Assembly: GCA_033064195.1 (NCBI GenBank)
Contig: JARBJD010000174.1
Coordinates: 91,114 to 155,113, forward strand
Length of the DNA: 64,000 nucleotides
From: Blattamonas nauphoetae
Lineage: Eukaryota > Preaxostyla > Oxymonadida
Direction of reading: 5' to 3'
Positions 44,855-54,035 of this stretch are shown in pieces (position 1 is the first letter of the stretch; each line of letters begins with the position of its first letter). The position numbers and the translations under genes were made by a program. The notes beneath the pieces are model-generated. The model searched no databases. It saw only the letters and a list, made by a program, of their open reading frames with translations, and had not been told where the DNA came from.

Positions 44855-45589
44855 TGAATAAATCATGGAGAAGGTTGAAAACGTGTTTTAGAGCAAATAC
44901 CGAGCTTATCGGTTTTGCTCCTTTTTTTGTTGTTTTGAGTCTTCGAACTGGTTGTCGATTCTTCTCCATCTCCAACAACTCATTCTGTCACTCACGAATA
45001 CCTTGGTGATCTTCTTTCACGACAATGTTTCTGTGATCCCGTACCAGTGAGGCGATTTTCCGACTTGACAATGGGACTGGAGTTTTCAGCAGGACTTGTG
45101 AAGAGTATTGGAGTGAATCAGTTCTGAGTTTTTTTCATACATCAACAAACCGGTAAATGTTACTGAACCATCACACTCGACATCTCCAATCAGCTCGACA
45201 TTGGTGATCGAAGCTGGGAACCTTGAATTTTTCGCCCATCTCTCTCCGCACACTCGACTGATTCAATCGTTTTCAAATACACGTGAGAATCCGAATTGTG
45301 ATCACCCATTTTATAATTTCTCATCTTCTGCCAGTCCAACTCTTTCAATCCCTTGTCGAGACGGTCGAACAAATATGTGGACTCGTCAGCGACACTTTTC
45401 CTAATCTTCCGTCATCTTCCAGTTTCTGGGAAGTCGCTAAACTGTTGGGTGCACTTTCGAACGAATCAACCTCTTGAACGATTTTTCCATCTCCAAAATT
45501 TTCGATTATGGTTGACACATCTCAAGATATTGCACAACTCAAACAATTCTCAGTTTTCATCTAATTTCTGAACCAGAGCAACCAAACAA
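44855..45589. other. Decayed interval, short coding-like scraps
   Basis: Plus-strand open pieces around 45,200-45,475 (for example LVETVEQICGLVSDTF) resemble host helical-repeat text but are too short to assign. No repeat boundary is seen. Confidence 0.3.
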
Positions 45590-45724
45590 AACTTCATCTC
45601 CTCGCGCTCCTTCCACAAACGACTTCCCGCACTGGAAAGGATTTGTATGATCTTCTCAATGTTGCTCTTTCAGACAATCACCTCAGCTTGGCCAACTGTG
45701 TGTCTCTTTGTACAGATGGTGAAA
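45590..45724 (+). pseudogene. hAT/ZBED-like transposase fragment
   Basis: A 45-codon piece reads LLALLPQTTSRTGKDLYDLL and then LSDNHLSLANCVSLCTDG. This matches the stretch of hAT-type transposases around the catalytic Asp (TTGxxIFxxL...LxxxxLVGICTDGA). It is cut immediately after the DG by sequence resembling the core of the local MITEs. Nothing downstream of the motif survives. Confidence 0.5.
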
Positions 45725-45965
45725 TTGTTTGCAGAAACGTTTTTTTGATGAAACGAACATTTTGCTAAAAATTGTACTAAAATATGTAAGATATCTGGAT
45801 TTTAGTCAAAAAACTCATTTTGTCTCGACAACCATCTCAGAGGCATTTTTTTTTACTTTTTTAAGAACAATCTTTTTTCGAGATCTCTCCGACAAAAAAG
45901 CCATTCATTTCGTTGAAAATGGATGGTTGGTTGTGGAGATATGACGGAGTTAAGGTTCTGGTCTT
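45725..45965. mobile_element. Relic of MITE core without terminal repeats
   Basis: The words GCAGAAACGTTTTTTTGATG, ATGGATGGTTGGTTGTGGAGATATG and TCGAGATCTCTCCGAC resemble the interior of the 594-bp MITEs at 27,975 and 28,861, but no TIR is seen on either side. It looks like a truncated, older copy. Confidence 0.55.
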
Positions 45966-46420
45966 TGTGTGTATTCTGTTGTTTGTTTCTTCACAAAACT
46001 ACCATTTCCCAGAAAAAACCTTGATTCATGCGGGTGAATGAATTTGGCCACTTTCTGACAGAACTATTACATTTTGGACGATAGCGAAGGAACGGAAGAG
46101 AACGAAGGAACTGAAGTGAGAAAAGGAACAGAGCGAAATGAAGGATCTGAAGATAAAGAAGAAACTGAAGGCAAATGAACAGAGGGGAAGAATGAAAGAT
46201 AATTGAATCGTGAAGAAATGACAGAAGAGCAGTAATCCGACAGCCTGGTTCTCGTGCGTTGACAAGAGATAGCAGAAACTATCTTCTCTCACACTCGCCA
46301 CGGCCGCTGTGAGTGAGGCTCGTTGGTGCCTGAAGCCAAGGTACTGCTTCATCCAATCCACACGATACATTGTGGATTAGTGTGTGGATTGGAACTGAGT
46401 GTGCCAATAAATCAAATATA
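45966..46420. other. Spacer with purine-rich tract
   Basis: The stretch 46,078-46,200 is purine-rich with GGAAC/GAAGG-type words (AACGGAAGAGAACGAAGGAA). No gene is recognised. Confidence 0.4.
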
Positions 46421-48461
46421 GTCCGTCAAAAACCCGGACTTCGTCAAAAACCCGTCCTTTCTCGGGTTCTCAAGTTTTGTGGGGTTGATCAAACATTTCA
46501 CTTTTTTTTCTCAATTCGCTTTGGTTTTTCAATCGTCATTCAAATACCAGAGAATTTACTTAAATGAAGTGAAAAACGAAAAATCTGTTACAAAGTGTCA
46601 TCCTGTACTTGTGTTTTTTCTGAAGTCAGCTCGTCCAAAAAGTCACTGTCATCATCGTGAAGGACATTGATTCGGGTCTTCAAAAGTGGAATAATAGACG
46701 GAACAGACTCGGCTCGTGTTGATTCTTGCCTTTTCTGCGGTTTTATTTCGTCGAGTGTGAGTTGCTTCGATTTTTGAGGTCGTTCAGATGTTGGGATGAC
46801 ATTCAGTTTCGTGTGTTGCAGCGATTTTTTAGCGAAACCACGTTTTGGTTGAGAGAGAGTAGTGATAAGTTTACCCTGATATTTTGGTTTGGTGTGCATA
46901 GCTGGTTGGTGAGATTCCAAGTTTTCAGGATTCGTTTCCGGCGATTGTATGGATGAACTGAGTGTTTCTGATTTTGGTCGAGAAGGGACTAAATGAAGTA
47001 ATTTTGCGAGAGAAAGTTGTGAAACCCCACATCGAGCGAATGATGCCTTGATGACACAGGGTTTCATTGATGTCGCCAAACAATCTGGAAGAATTCTTGC
47101 AAGTTCGGTTCTGTACGCTGAAATTGAGTTTGATTCTGGTTGAAGATATTTTCGAGAGAGTTCTGACTTGAAACTTGCGAAACAATAGCCATCTAGAGGT
47201 TGTGAGATTGATGATGAGTGAGGTGGGAGGAAGAGAATTTGAATGTATGCCTTTTCTGCCATTTCTTGAAATTCAGGAAACATGTGAGATGATGCTCCAT
47301 CGAGCAGAAGAAGTGCATTCCGTAATTTTTTTTGACTCCTATCACGCTTTTCAGTGATTTCTGGGATGATCACATTTTCCACAACTTTTTGAAAGAGAGT
47401 CGAAGTCATGTATCCGCTTCCTTCGTACAGCGAGAAAATGTGATGTGCACTTAATCCTGAGAATTCTGCAACTGGTGTGTTTGTGGGATAGAGTAGAACA
47501 GGTGAGAGTGAAGATCCATCGGCGCAGATTGTACAGGCTAACGTCGCGTTGACGACACGTTTGTTTTCAGAATTCGGTGGGACATTCTCCCCGCGATACC
47601 ACACAACCATCGACTGTTTGTCTTCATCGATTCTGAGAGAGGTTTCATCGAAATTGAAGATCATGTCTTCGTCGATGTTCGCATCAATCACAACGCTTTT
47701 GAGTATATCGAACCATTCTGTCATACTTTGGACTGTTGTTGAAGCAATTCTTTCGGGACTCAAAAAAGATGGAAGGGATCGCTGGAGCACTGGATTCTGA
47801 TCTATCCAGTTCGAAATTGTGGGTCGTTTCACTTCAGCAAATTTTTTTATTGGATCATTTCGAGGTAAAACGATTTCTTTTGCCTAAATGCGATTTTAAT
47901 GAAAAAAGAAACAAACATGAGTCATAACTCGCGACACCTTAGTCGGAACATTGCGCGAGATGTCTTCGAGGACTTTCATTTCAAGGTCGGTTTCTTCAGC
48001 TGAACTGAAAAAGCGAGGACGACCACTACTTCCGACTTCTCGTCCATCCTTGAGAGCTCGCCTTCCGCGACGCAGCTGGGAAGGAGATCCGAGGTTGCTT
48101 TCTGTGAGCGTCTCCAGCTTTACGTGTTCGTCTTCGTACAATTTCAATCCACGAGCAACTCGATTTGGTATCGAAAGGTATTCTTGTTTCACGATAATTT
48201 TTGAAACTTCCTCTGAACTGAGAAAATGAGGTTCTGAGGACGACATAAAAAAGTTATGGGTGTGATCATCTTTTCACTTTTGATTCAGTCTTTTTGTGAA
48301 AAAATTGTTCGATTCAAAATGTTTTGAAGTGAGTGAAATGTTGAAAAGGGTGATAATAACTAAGATGTCGATTCTATTCAGAGAGAAGAGGAGAGTTTTT
48401 GATGTGCGATTTCGGACTGGAAAACGACGGGTTTTTGACGAAGTCCGGGTTTTTGACGGAC
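46421..48461 (-). mobile_element. Complete-looking pogo-like transposon (2,041 bp)
   Basis: It is flanked by TA at 46,419-46,420 and 48,462-48,463. The terminal inverted repeats are 36 bp and identical on both sides, beginning GTCCGTCAAAAACCCGG and holding a second copy of CGTCAAAAACCCG 18 bp inward. The interior carries one transposase gene on the minus strand with no disabling change that I can see. Perfect TIRs and an open gene suggest recent activity. It lies 20 bp from the next element (48,486). Confidence 0.88.
46588..48246 (-). CDS. pogo-like DDE_1 transposase, two exons
   Basis: Exon 1 runs from the ATG at 48,246 (MSSSEPHFLSSEEVSKII...) to VSR near 47,930. A 45-nt GT-AG intron (starting GTTATGACTC and ending CATTTAG) joins it in frame to AKEIVLPRNDPIKKFAEVKR. 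The DNA-binding part includes RRGRRALKDGREVGSSGRPR and PTISNWIDQNPVLQRSL (CENP-B type). Catalytic signatures are IFNFDETSLRI, LLLDGASSHM and LPPHSSSISQPLDGYCF, the PHSSxxxQPLD hallmark of DDE_1. The full length is about 520 aa, normal for pogo/Tigger. It ends DELTSEKTQVQDDTL. It cuts and pastes its own element and probably related MITEs; that link is inference from shared TIR boxes. Confidence 0.87.
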
Positions 48462-48485
48462 TATATGTGAAAATCCCATTTAATA

Positions 48486-49079
48486 GATGTGTCATTAACC
48501 CGGTCCGTGTCAACAACCCGGAACCTGGGGCTGAAACAAACCATTTTGGTCAAACTAAGAAAAAAATAAAATTTTAGAGTTTTCTATCGAGGCGAATCGG
48601 AGAAAACCTCAAAATACTGTATACAGCAGGAATACACACATTTTTCAAACTTTTTCAGCTCGTATCTCCACAACCAGCTATCCGTTTTGAATCAAATAAA
48701 ATGCATTGTGATCGTAATCATCTCGACAAAAGCTGGTCAAAAAATAACCCTTTTTTTTTTATAATAATTTTTTGTTGAGAAAAATATGGGTTTTTTTCTA
48801 TTTTCCCAAATATCCAGAACTTTTTCTCCAATTTTTTTTCACAATGTTCGTTTCACCGAAAAAACGTTTTTAAAACAATTTTCATCAAAATCGATTCACT
48901 GGTTGTTGAGATATTGCCGACACGAGTTTTTTTATCGGGCAAAAGGGGGTTTTTTGAGGTTTTCTCCGATTCGCGTCGATAGAAGAATCTAAAATTTTAT
49001 TTTTTTCTTAGTTTGACCAAAATGGTTTGTTTCAACCCCAGGTTCCGGGTTGTTGACAGAACCGGGTAAATGACACATC
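48486..49079. mobile_element. MITE, family B copy 1 (594 bp, TA-flanked)
   Basis: It starts GATGTGTCATTAACCCGG and ends with the complement of a near-identical start, with TA at 48,484-48,485 and 49,080-49,081. The long inverted arms (>100 bp) include GGAACCTGGGG and the GGTCAAACTAAGAAAAAA box. The interior shares ACGTTTTTxxxGAAACGAACAT-type text with family A. It has no coding capacity. Confidence 0.85.
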
Positions 49080-49224
49080 TATAAACTTGGAAAAAAAAGA
49101 TCAGAAGGGGGATTGGAATCTTTGAACTCCATTCGTTTATTTTCGAATTGAGTGACACCTAGTAAAGCTCAGTCTGAGAGTGTCGGTTCTGTTCCAAAAG
49201 ACTTTCCAAGGTTCGATCCACATT

Positions 49225-49794
49225 TCATCGACGAACATACTGCTCAACATCGTCATCAGATTCAGAATCCGGTATTTCACTTTCGTTTTCGTCCAATTCA
49301 GAACGTGATTCTTGCCTGTTCTGATCCCGTACATTTTCATTTAGCCCTTGGATAGATCGGAACAATTCCATTTGTTGGTAATCTCCTCCTGTGATCTGTT
49401 GAAGAATCAGTTCATTCGCATTTACCAAGCCAGCGAGCTGGAAGTCTGAAAAATCTGTCCATTTTATGTAAGTCTCCAGAAGAGTGTAGGGAACAATCCA
49501 CAAAAACCAACCGGCCACTTTCCTCTCGTGATGCCTCCTGAACGCCTTGAAATTGTTCATGACTTTATTGCAGAATTTTCGACTCAGTTCTGGATGATTT
49601 GGCGAAATGGTGATATGTATGGCACACAGAAGAGATCTACTTGGGCGTGGGGTGGCCAGAAGCATCCATCGATTCCAGAGAACGATGAATTTGGCACTTG
49701 TTCCGAACCGTGTGGAGTTGATTGCACGTAGAGCATATTTGGCTCGAAGGCTTTTAACAATTGGACTAGCTTTTGTGATGTGTTTCAATACCAA
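49225..49794 (-). CDS. Unknown open frame, possibly transposon-derived
   Basis: About 190 codons. The text includes SAKFIVLWNRWMLLATP, RKFCNKVMNNFKAFRRHHER and KVAGWFLWIVPYTLLETYIKW, then an acidic tail SELDENESEIPDSESDDDVE, the kind of tail seen on local transposases. No catalytic signature is visible. It lies between MITE B1 and a lone TIR-like sequence at 49,821, so it may be the gene of a partly lost element. The start codon is not certain. Confidence 0.4.
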   Translation of the reverse strand: MVLKHITKASPIVKSLRAKYALRAINSTRFGTSAKFIVLWNRWMLLATPRPSRSLLCAIHITISPNHPELSRKFCNKVMNNFKAFRRHHERKVAGWFLWIVPYTLLETYIKWTDFSDFQLAGLVNANELILQQITGGDYQQMELFRSIQGLNENVRDQNRQESRSELDENESEIPDSESDDDVEQYVRR

Positions 49795-49818
49795 GTCAAA
49801 TGGCCATGGAACAGATCA

Positions 49819-49862
49819 TAGTGCCCGGATAAACCCGGTTTTATCCATAAACCCGAATAAAA
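49819..49862. repeat. Lone TIR-like terminus (TA + doubled AAACCCG box)
   Basis: After TA at 49,819-49,820 the sequence GTGCCCGGATAAACCCGG continues to a second ATAAACCCG 18 bp later, the same design as the TIRs of neighbouring elements. No matching inverted partner was found in the window. Confidence 0.5.
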
Positions 49863-49904
49863 TCGAACTTTTTTCTCCAACGAACACATGTGGTCCAACT
49901 CGTA

Positions 49905-50497
49905 GATGTGTCATTAACCCGGTCCGTGTCAGCAACCCGGAACCTGGGGTTGATATTAACCATTTTGGTCAAACAAAGAAAAAACTAAAATTTTAGCATT
50001 TTCTATCTTGGCAAATGGGAGAAAACCTCAAAAAACATCGTTTATGGCCCTTTTGGTAGTGTGCCCAAATCATATCTCCACAACCTGTGGACTTTTTTTG
50101 ATGAAATTTTACACAGAAACGTTTTTTTCGAGAAAAGAATTTTTTGCAGAAATTTTATCAAAAAAGTTGTGAATTTGTAATATTGAATAAAAACGTTATT
50201 TTTCTGAACAAAATAATAGTTTGGAAACCATATTTTTCTTTTTTTGAGTCTTTTTTGGATGTATTCACGATAAAAATGCTTTCTATTTGGTGTAAAAACG
50301 GATATCTGGTTGTGGAGATACGAGCTGAAAAAGTTTGAAAAATGTGTGTATTCCTGCTGTATACAGTATTTTGAGGTTTTCTCCGATTCGCTAAGATAGA
50401 AAATGCTAAAATTTTATTTTTTTCTTAGTTTGACCAAAACGGTGTATTTCAACCCCAGGTTCTGGGTTGATGACACGGACCGTGTTAATGACACATC
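49905..50497. mobile_element. MITE, family B copy 2 (593 bp, TA-flanked)
   Basis: Same ends as copy 1 (GATGTGTCATTAACCCGG), with TA at 49,903-49,904 and 50,498-50,499. The core has diverged, including a CATCGTTTATGGCCC stretch not seen in copy 1. It has no coding capacity. Confidence 0.85.
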
Positions 50498-50629
50498 TAT
50501 TAGAAAAAATTATAATTTTAGCATTTTTCTCCCAATATTCGCTGAGAAAACATCGAATAAAATGACCAAAAATGTGAACAAATCGGTAGAAAGTCTGTAT
50601 CTTCTAGTTCTGATTTCTATTTTAATTAT

Positions 50630-50775
50630 TCAGAAATGAACATAATTGTTCAGAAATGACTTTTATTTATGCAGAAATGAACATGAATTATTCGTAAATG
50701 AACAGTGATTTTTCTGAAATGAACAATGATTATTCGAAAATGAACAGATATTGTTCACAAATGAACGGCTCTTTT
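50630..50775. repeat. Tandem ~20-bp repeat, GTTCAGAAATGAA type, array 1
   Basis: About seven imperfect units built on TTCAGAAATGAACA with 6-8 bp variable spacers. Arrays of the same word occur at 51,865-51,985 and, inverted, at 30,140-30,220. Confidence 0.65.
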
Positions 50776-50862
50776 TCGGAGATATTTGTGACCACTTGTT
50801 TTAGAAAAGACTGACAGAACGAAGGGAAACACTCTTGTGTGGTGAATTATTGATGAAGCAGT

Positions 50863-51309
50863 TTATTCTTCAGGTTCTTCCACTTGTGGGATTTGGTCCG
50901 GTGGCATGATTGCTTGTGGACTTTGAGCTTGTGGGGGTTTTGTATCGCGGTTGAACTGCTCTTGTGTTCGATTGAGAGCCAAATCACCTCGGCGAGCGAC
51001 AATTGGATGAAGTCTGAGTGACACAAATCTGATGGCCGCGGCTATCTTTCGATCAGGAATTGCACTGAGAGATTCAGAAAGATGAATCCGCAGTTGATCC
51101 TCTGTTCTGACATGAGAAGGAATCGAACTCCCACCTTTCCACATGCCAAAGACGTACTCGATCGGATTCAGCTCACAGGAATTTGGTGGAGTGAACAGAG
51201 TTGTGTTATTTTCATTCTGATGAGCTCTTTCACCTCATCCGTCATGTGCAAGCCAACATTGTCCATGATCAGTGTGCAGCTTTCATTTGTAATTGTTAGA
51301 GACAATCTA
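50863..51309 (-). pseudogene. Tc1/mariner-type (DDE_3) transposase, 3' part
   Basis: Minus-strand text from 51,309: LIMDNVGLHMTDEVKELI (second catalytic Asp), then after one frame change NNTTLFTPPNSCELNPIEY then VFGMWKGG (the PPxSxxLNPIE hallmark with the final acidic residue). It continues to a Pro/Gln-rich tail PPQAQSPQAIMPPDQIPQVEE. The 5' part is missing where MITE C begins at 51,312. It is a fossil of a different superfamily branch from the pogo-like elements nearby. Confidence 0.7.
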
Positions 51310-51311
51310 TA

Positions 51312-51803
51312 GTCCCTCCACAAACCCGTCCAAAATATTCAAACCCGTTTTATTTCGATTAAATCTCCATTTCGAACCATAATGTGAAAATAATGACTTG
51401 CAAACTCTTTGAAAAGTGTTCACAGTAATCCCGTTAGAACGAAAATCTTTAAAAATCACTCTAAATCATGGAATTTATCTCCATAAAGTCAAATTTCAAA
51501 AGGTAGCATAGAATAAAATGATACTAAAGTGGGTCGGGATTTTTGACATCATAAAAAAGTTCGAGGACTCGCATCAAAAAACGAGACTTGTCCATCGAGC
51601 CAGTATCTGGACTGGTTTCACGATAAAGACGTTGAATGGTGTCTCCAACGAATATCCAAGTATGAACAATATCTGTCTCTCCTGTGTGATGAGACGAGTT
51701 TCGATGATGTGGATTCGAACTTTTTTATGACATCAAAAATTCTCACCCAAGTATGTTTCGAATCAAAACGGGTTTACATTCAAAAACGGGTTTGTGGAGG
51801 GTC
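51312..51803. mobile_element. MITE, family C (492 bp, TA-flanked)
   Basis: The left end GTCCCTCCACAAACCCG and the right end complement GACCCTCCACAAACCCG are flanked by TA at 51,310-51,311 and 51,804-51,805. A second AAACCCG box lies 18-19 bp inward on each side. The interior is AT-rich and non-coding. It lies at the broken 5' edge of the Tc1-like transposase fragment. Confidence 0.8.
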
Positions 51804-51864
51804 TATTAAGGGTCAGATAAACCTTTTTTCATCTTTCAGAAGACTGAATACAGCTAAACTTGTT

Positions 51865-51985
51865 CTGAAATGAAGAAGAATACTTCAGAAATGAAAATGA
51901 TTGTTCAGAAATGAAGAGGAATAGTTCAGAAATGACAATGATTGTTCAGAAATGAAGAAGAATCGTTCAGAAATGAAAACTCAAT
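51865..51985. repeat. Tandem ~20-bp repeat, GTTCAGAAATGAA type, array 2
   Basis: Six units such as GTTCAGAAATGAAGAAGAAT, in the same orientation as the array at 50,630. The two arrays bracket the Tc1-like fragment and MITE C. Confidence 0.65.
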
Positions 51986-52341
51986 TTACAATCAGAACTC
52001 CAATGAACATTCAACAAAAAATTGAACAAAAAATTCGTGGTTTCTAAGGTTTTGAAAAAAAACGTGATAAACTGCAGTAACTCACTGAGAAGAGGTATCT
52101 GCGAGACACGGTTCGGTGCATGTGCACGAGTAGCCAATAGGTGAAGCCTTGTTGTAGTATTGTTTTCCATGAATTCCGATATTTGAGGAGAATCCAATGA
52201 AGACATTGCTCGCGTGAAGAAATGAATCCAGAAATAGCTTCAGGTTTGAGGAGAATGTCGTGATAGATTGATGTGGGGTTATTTTGAGCTGTTATCCATT
52301 CCACGTTTTACCATATAAATTGTTGGATTCGTCAAGCAGGT
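51986..52341. other. Interval with no assigned gene
   Basis: Minus-strand open text around 52,060-52,300 (for example SREQCLHWILLKYRNSWK) is short and unrecognised. It may be an older transposase scrap. Confidence 0.3.
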
Positions 52342-53003
52342 ATGAAAGTGTGCTTTTCTGAACAGTTCCACCCTTATTCCAGAAGAATGGGTTATCTACA
52401 AACTGGTCAGGACAAAGATGCATGTCTTGGCTTTAAAATCGAAATTGACAACTCTGAAGAAAAGGATAGTGCCTATTGGATGACCCAGCCCATTACTGTA
52501 GGGTTTGGTGATGCGTGGAAAGAGGGACTCGGAAGGCGAATGCTTTTGTTGTACCCTCCCGAAACCAGCATGTATTGACACATCTGATCAACGCCAATGT
52601 TCTACAAGGATCTCGGCTCCAAGACGACGAATGGGCAGCTTACAGACAGTTAGGGAATCAAGGTTGGAGACATGAAACGGTAAATCACTCGGCCAATGAA
52701 TATGCAAGGGGAGATGTCCACATCAACACGATTGAATCCATGTGGCGCTCGCTACGTCGCTTTCTACCAGACGGAGGACAGAGGGAAGAGTATATCCAGG
52801 ACTGGATTTGGACGTTCCTTCTCTTTCGAGATGACGATCTCCAATTTCACACTTTTCTCGAACATGTTTTTCGAATCTCGCAAGATGAATACACTGCATC
52901 CCGAGATCAAATTTTGGCACCAATTCCGGATGAGGATCAAAATCCCGATCTTGATCTTGTCGCAACTGACGATACACTTAGTGTATCGTCGGTTTTGAAA
53001 TGA
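52342..53003 (+). pseudogene. Merlin/IS1595-type (ISXO2-like) transposase remnant
   Basis: An early block reads LGFKIEIDNSEEKDSAYW, which fits the first catalytic Asp (IEIDES in relatives). After one frame change near 52,510 the text is VERGTRKANAFVVPSRNQ, then RLQDDEWAAYRQL (second Asp), ETVNHSANEYARGDVH and INTIESMWRSLRRFL (the NTIE(S/G)-W-LKR hallmark). The tail ends LDLVATDDTLSVSSVLK. Merlin elements are the eukaryotic relatives of bacterial IS1016/IS1595. The N-terminal zinc-ribbon region is not found. Confidence 0.7.
52968..52990. other. Perfect 10-bp hairpin at the end of the Merlin-like frame
   Basis: GACGATACAC, loop TTA, then GTGTATCGTC. It lies within the last codons of the frame. 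It may be a terminal palindrome of the element or a chance structure. Confidence 0.5.
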
Positions 53004-53004
53004 G

Positions 53005-53030
53005 GGGGGGTTAGGGTTAGGAGGGGGGAA
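53005..53030. repeat. Short telomere-like GGTTAGGGTTAGG tract
   Basis: Two TTAGGG words inside a G-rich stretch, directly after the Merlin-like remnant. Too short to call an interstitial telomere array. Confidence 0.4.
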
Positions 53031-53234
53031 ATAAAAATCCCCGGGGTTGTAGGTGCGGGAGCCCCTTCTCTAGGAGAAAGGTACGAACACCAATTTTTTG
53101 GGCCAAAATTTCTTTTTTAAAAATTTCAAAAAAACTTGTTGAGAGACGAATGAGGGGATTGATAAAAAAAGTGAAAAAAACATGTATTTCTCAAAAAATG
53201 TTTGTGTTTTGGTAAAAAATGTCGATTGTGATCA

Positions 53235-53595
53235 ATGACCCAAATCGTCCCACAAAAGCGACAGTCCTCAACACCAGAATTTTTGGACCTCGTGGAAAAT
53301 AATGACGGAAACTATCCGAATGAAAAGGCCAAACTATTTGGTGTAGCCGCGAAAAACGGCATCCCTGACGTCCAGGCTGTTCCAAAATGGCCGCTCGGTG
53401 GAGAAAATGGTCGCTGGTGAGAATTCGGTATGAAGAAATTCAAATAGTGATAATTCTGGTCGCTTTTTGTCCGATAGCACGTGGTGGCTTGGAATGTATG
53501 ATCGCACCCACCATTTACTCCGACTCTCACTCAAAGGCTCAGAAGTCATCGTGTTGAGTTGGCACGACAATACATTATTTTATCCAGTATACTGA
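53235..53595 (+). CDS. Small two-exon gene of unknown function
   Basis: Exon 1 (53,235-53,416) reads MTQIVPQKRQSSTPEFLDL, VENNDGNYPNEKAKLFG, and PKWPLGGENGR. A 61-nt GT-AG intron (53,417-53,477) joins in frame to CTWWLGMYDRTHHLLRLSL and EVIVLSWHDNTLFYPVY, then TGA. The product is about 99 aa. An Ntn-hydrolase-like reading of the CTWW start is possible but not supported further. The clean splice suggests a gene or a recently lost one. Confidence 0.45.
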
Positions 53596-54035
53596 CATCA
53601 AGGCAACGTTGGGAATTGAGAATAATCACAAATGCCATTAGAGACATCAAAACAATAGAAGGATATTCCAAAACACACAATTAAATCCTGTGATGAGAGG
53701 AGGCAGGTCGATAATAAACAATAATCCGTTCACTCAACTCTTCGAAGAATCCAATTCGTTCTCCCTCCGTTCGTAATCCGTTCACGTAGTGTTCGTGCTG
53801 TTTTCGTCTTCAGTTCGCCCTCCGTTCGCTCTTCATTCACTCTTCGTCCGCATTGCACATCCTCTCGAGTTCTTGATTTCTCCCTTCAATAAATCCAACA
53901 ACGACAAATATGAGACAAATGTCAGTCCTTCCGAAGGAATGAATGCCCTTTCAAAAACTGAGCAGCAACCCTGAAGAGAATAAAAGCGAAACAGAAACAA
54001 ACAGCGCGATGGCTGGGTCCTTCTGGCCCATCCTC
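53596..54035. other. Gene-free interval
   Basis: About 440 bp. The stretch 53,730-53,850 has loose CCGTTCG/TTCGTC repeats. No gene is recognised. Confidence 0.4.

Noticed and set aside
53005-53030. Interstitial telomere array
   Set aside because: Only two TTAGGG words are present; chance in a G-rich stretch is plausible.
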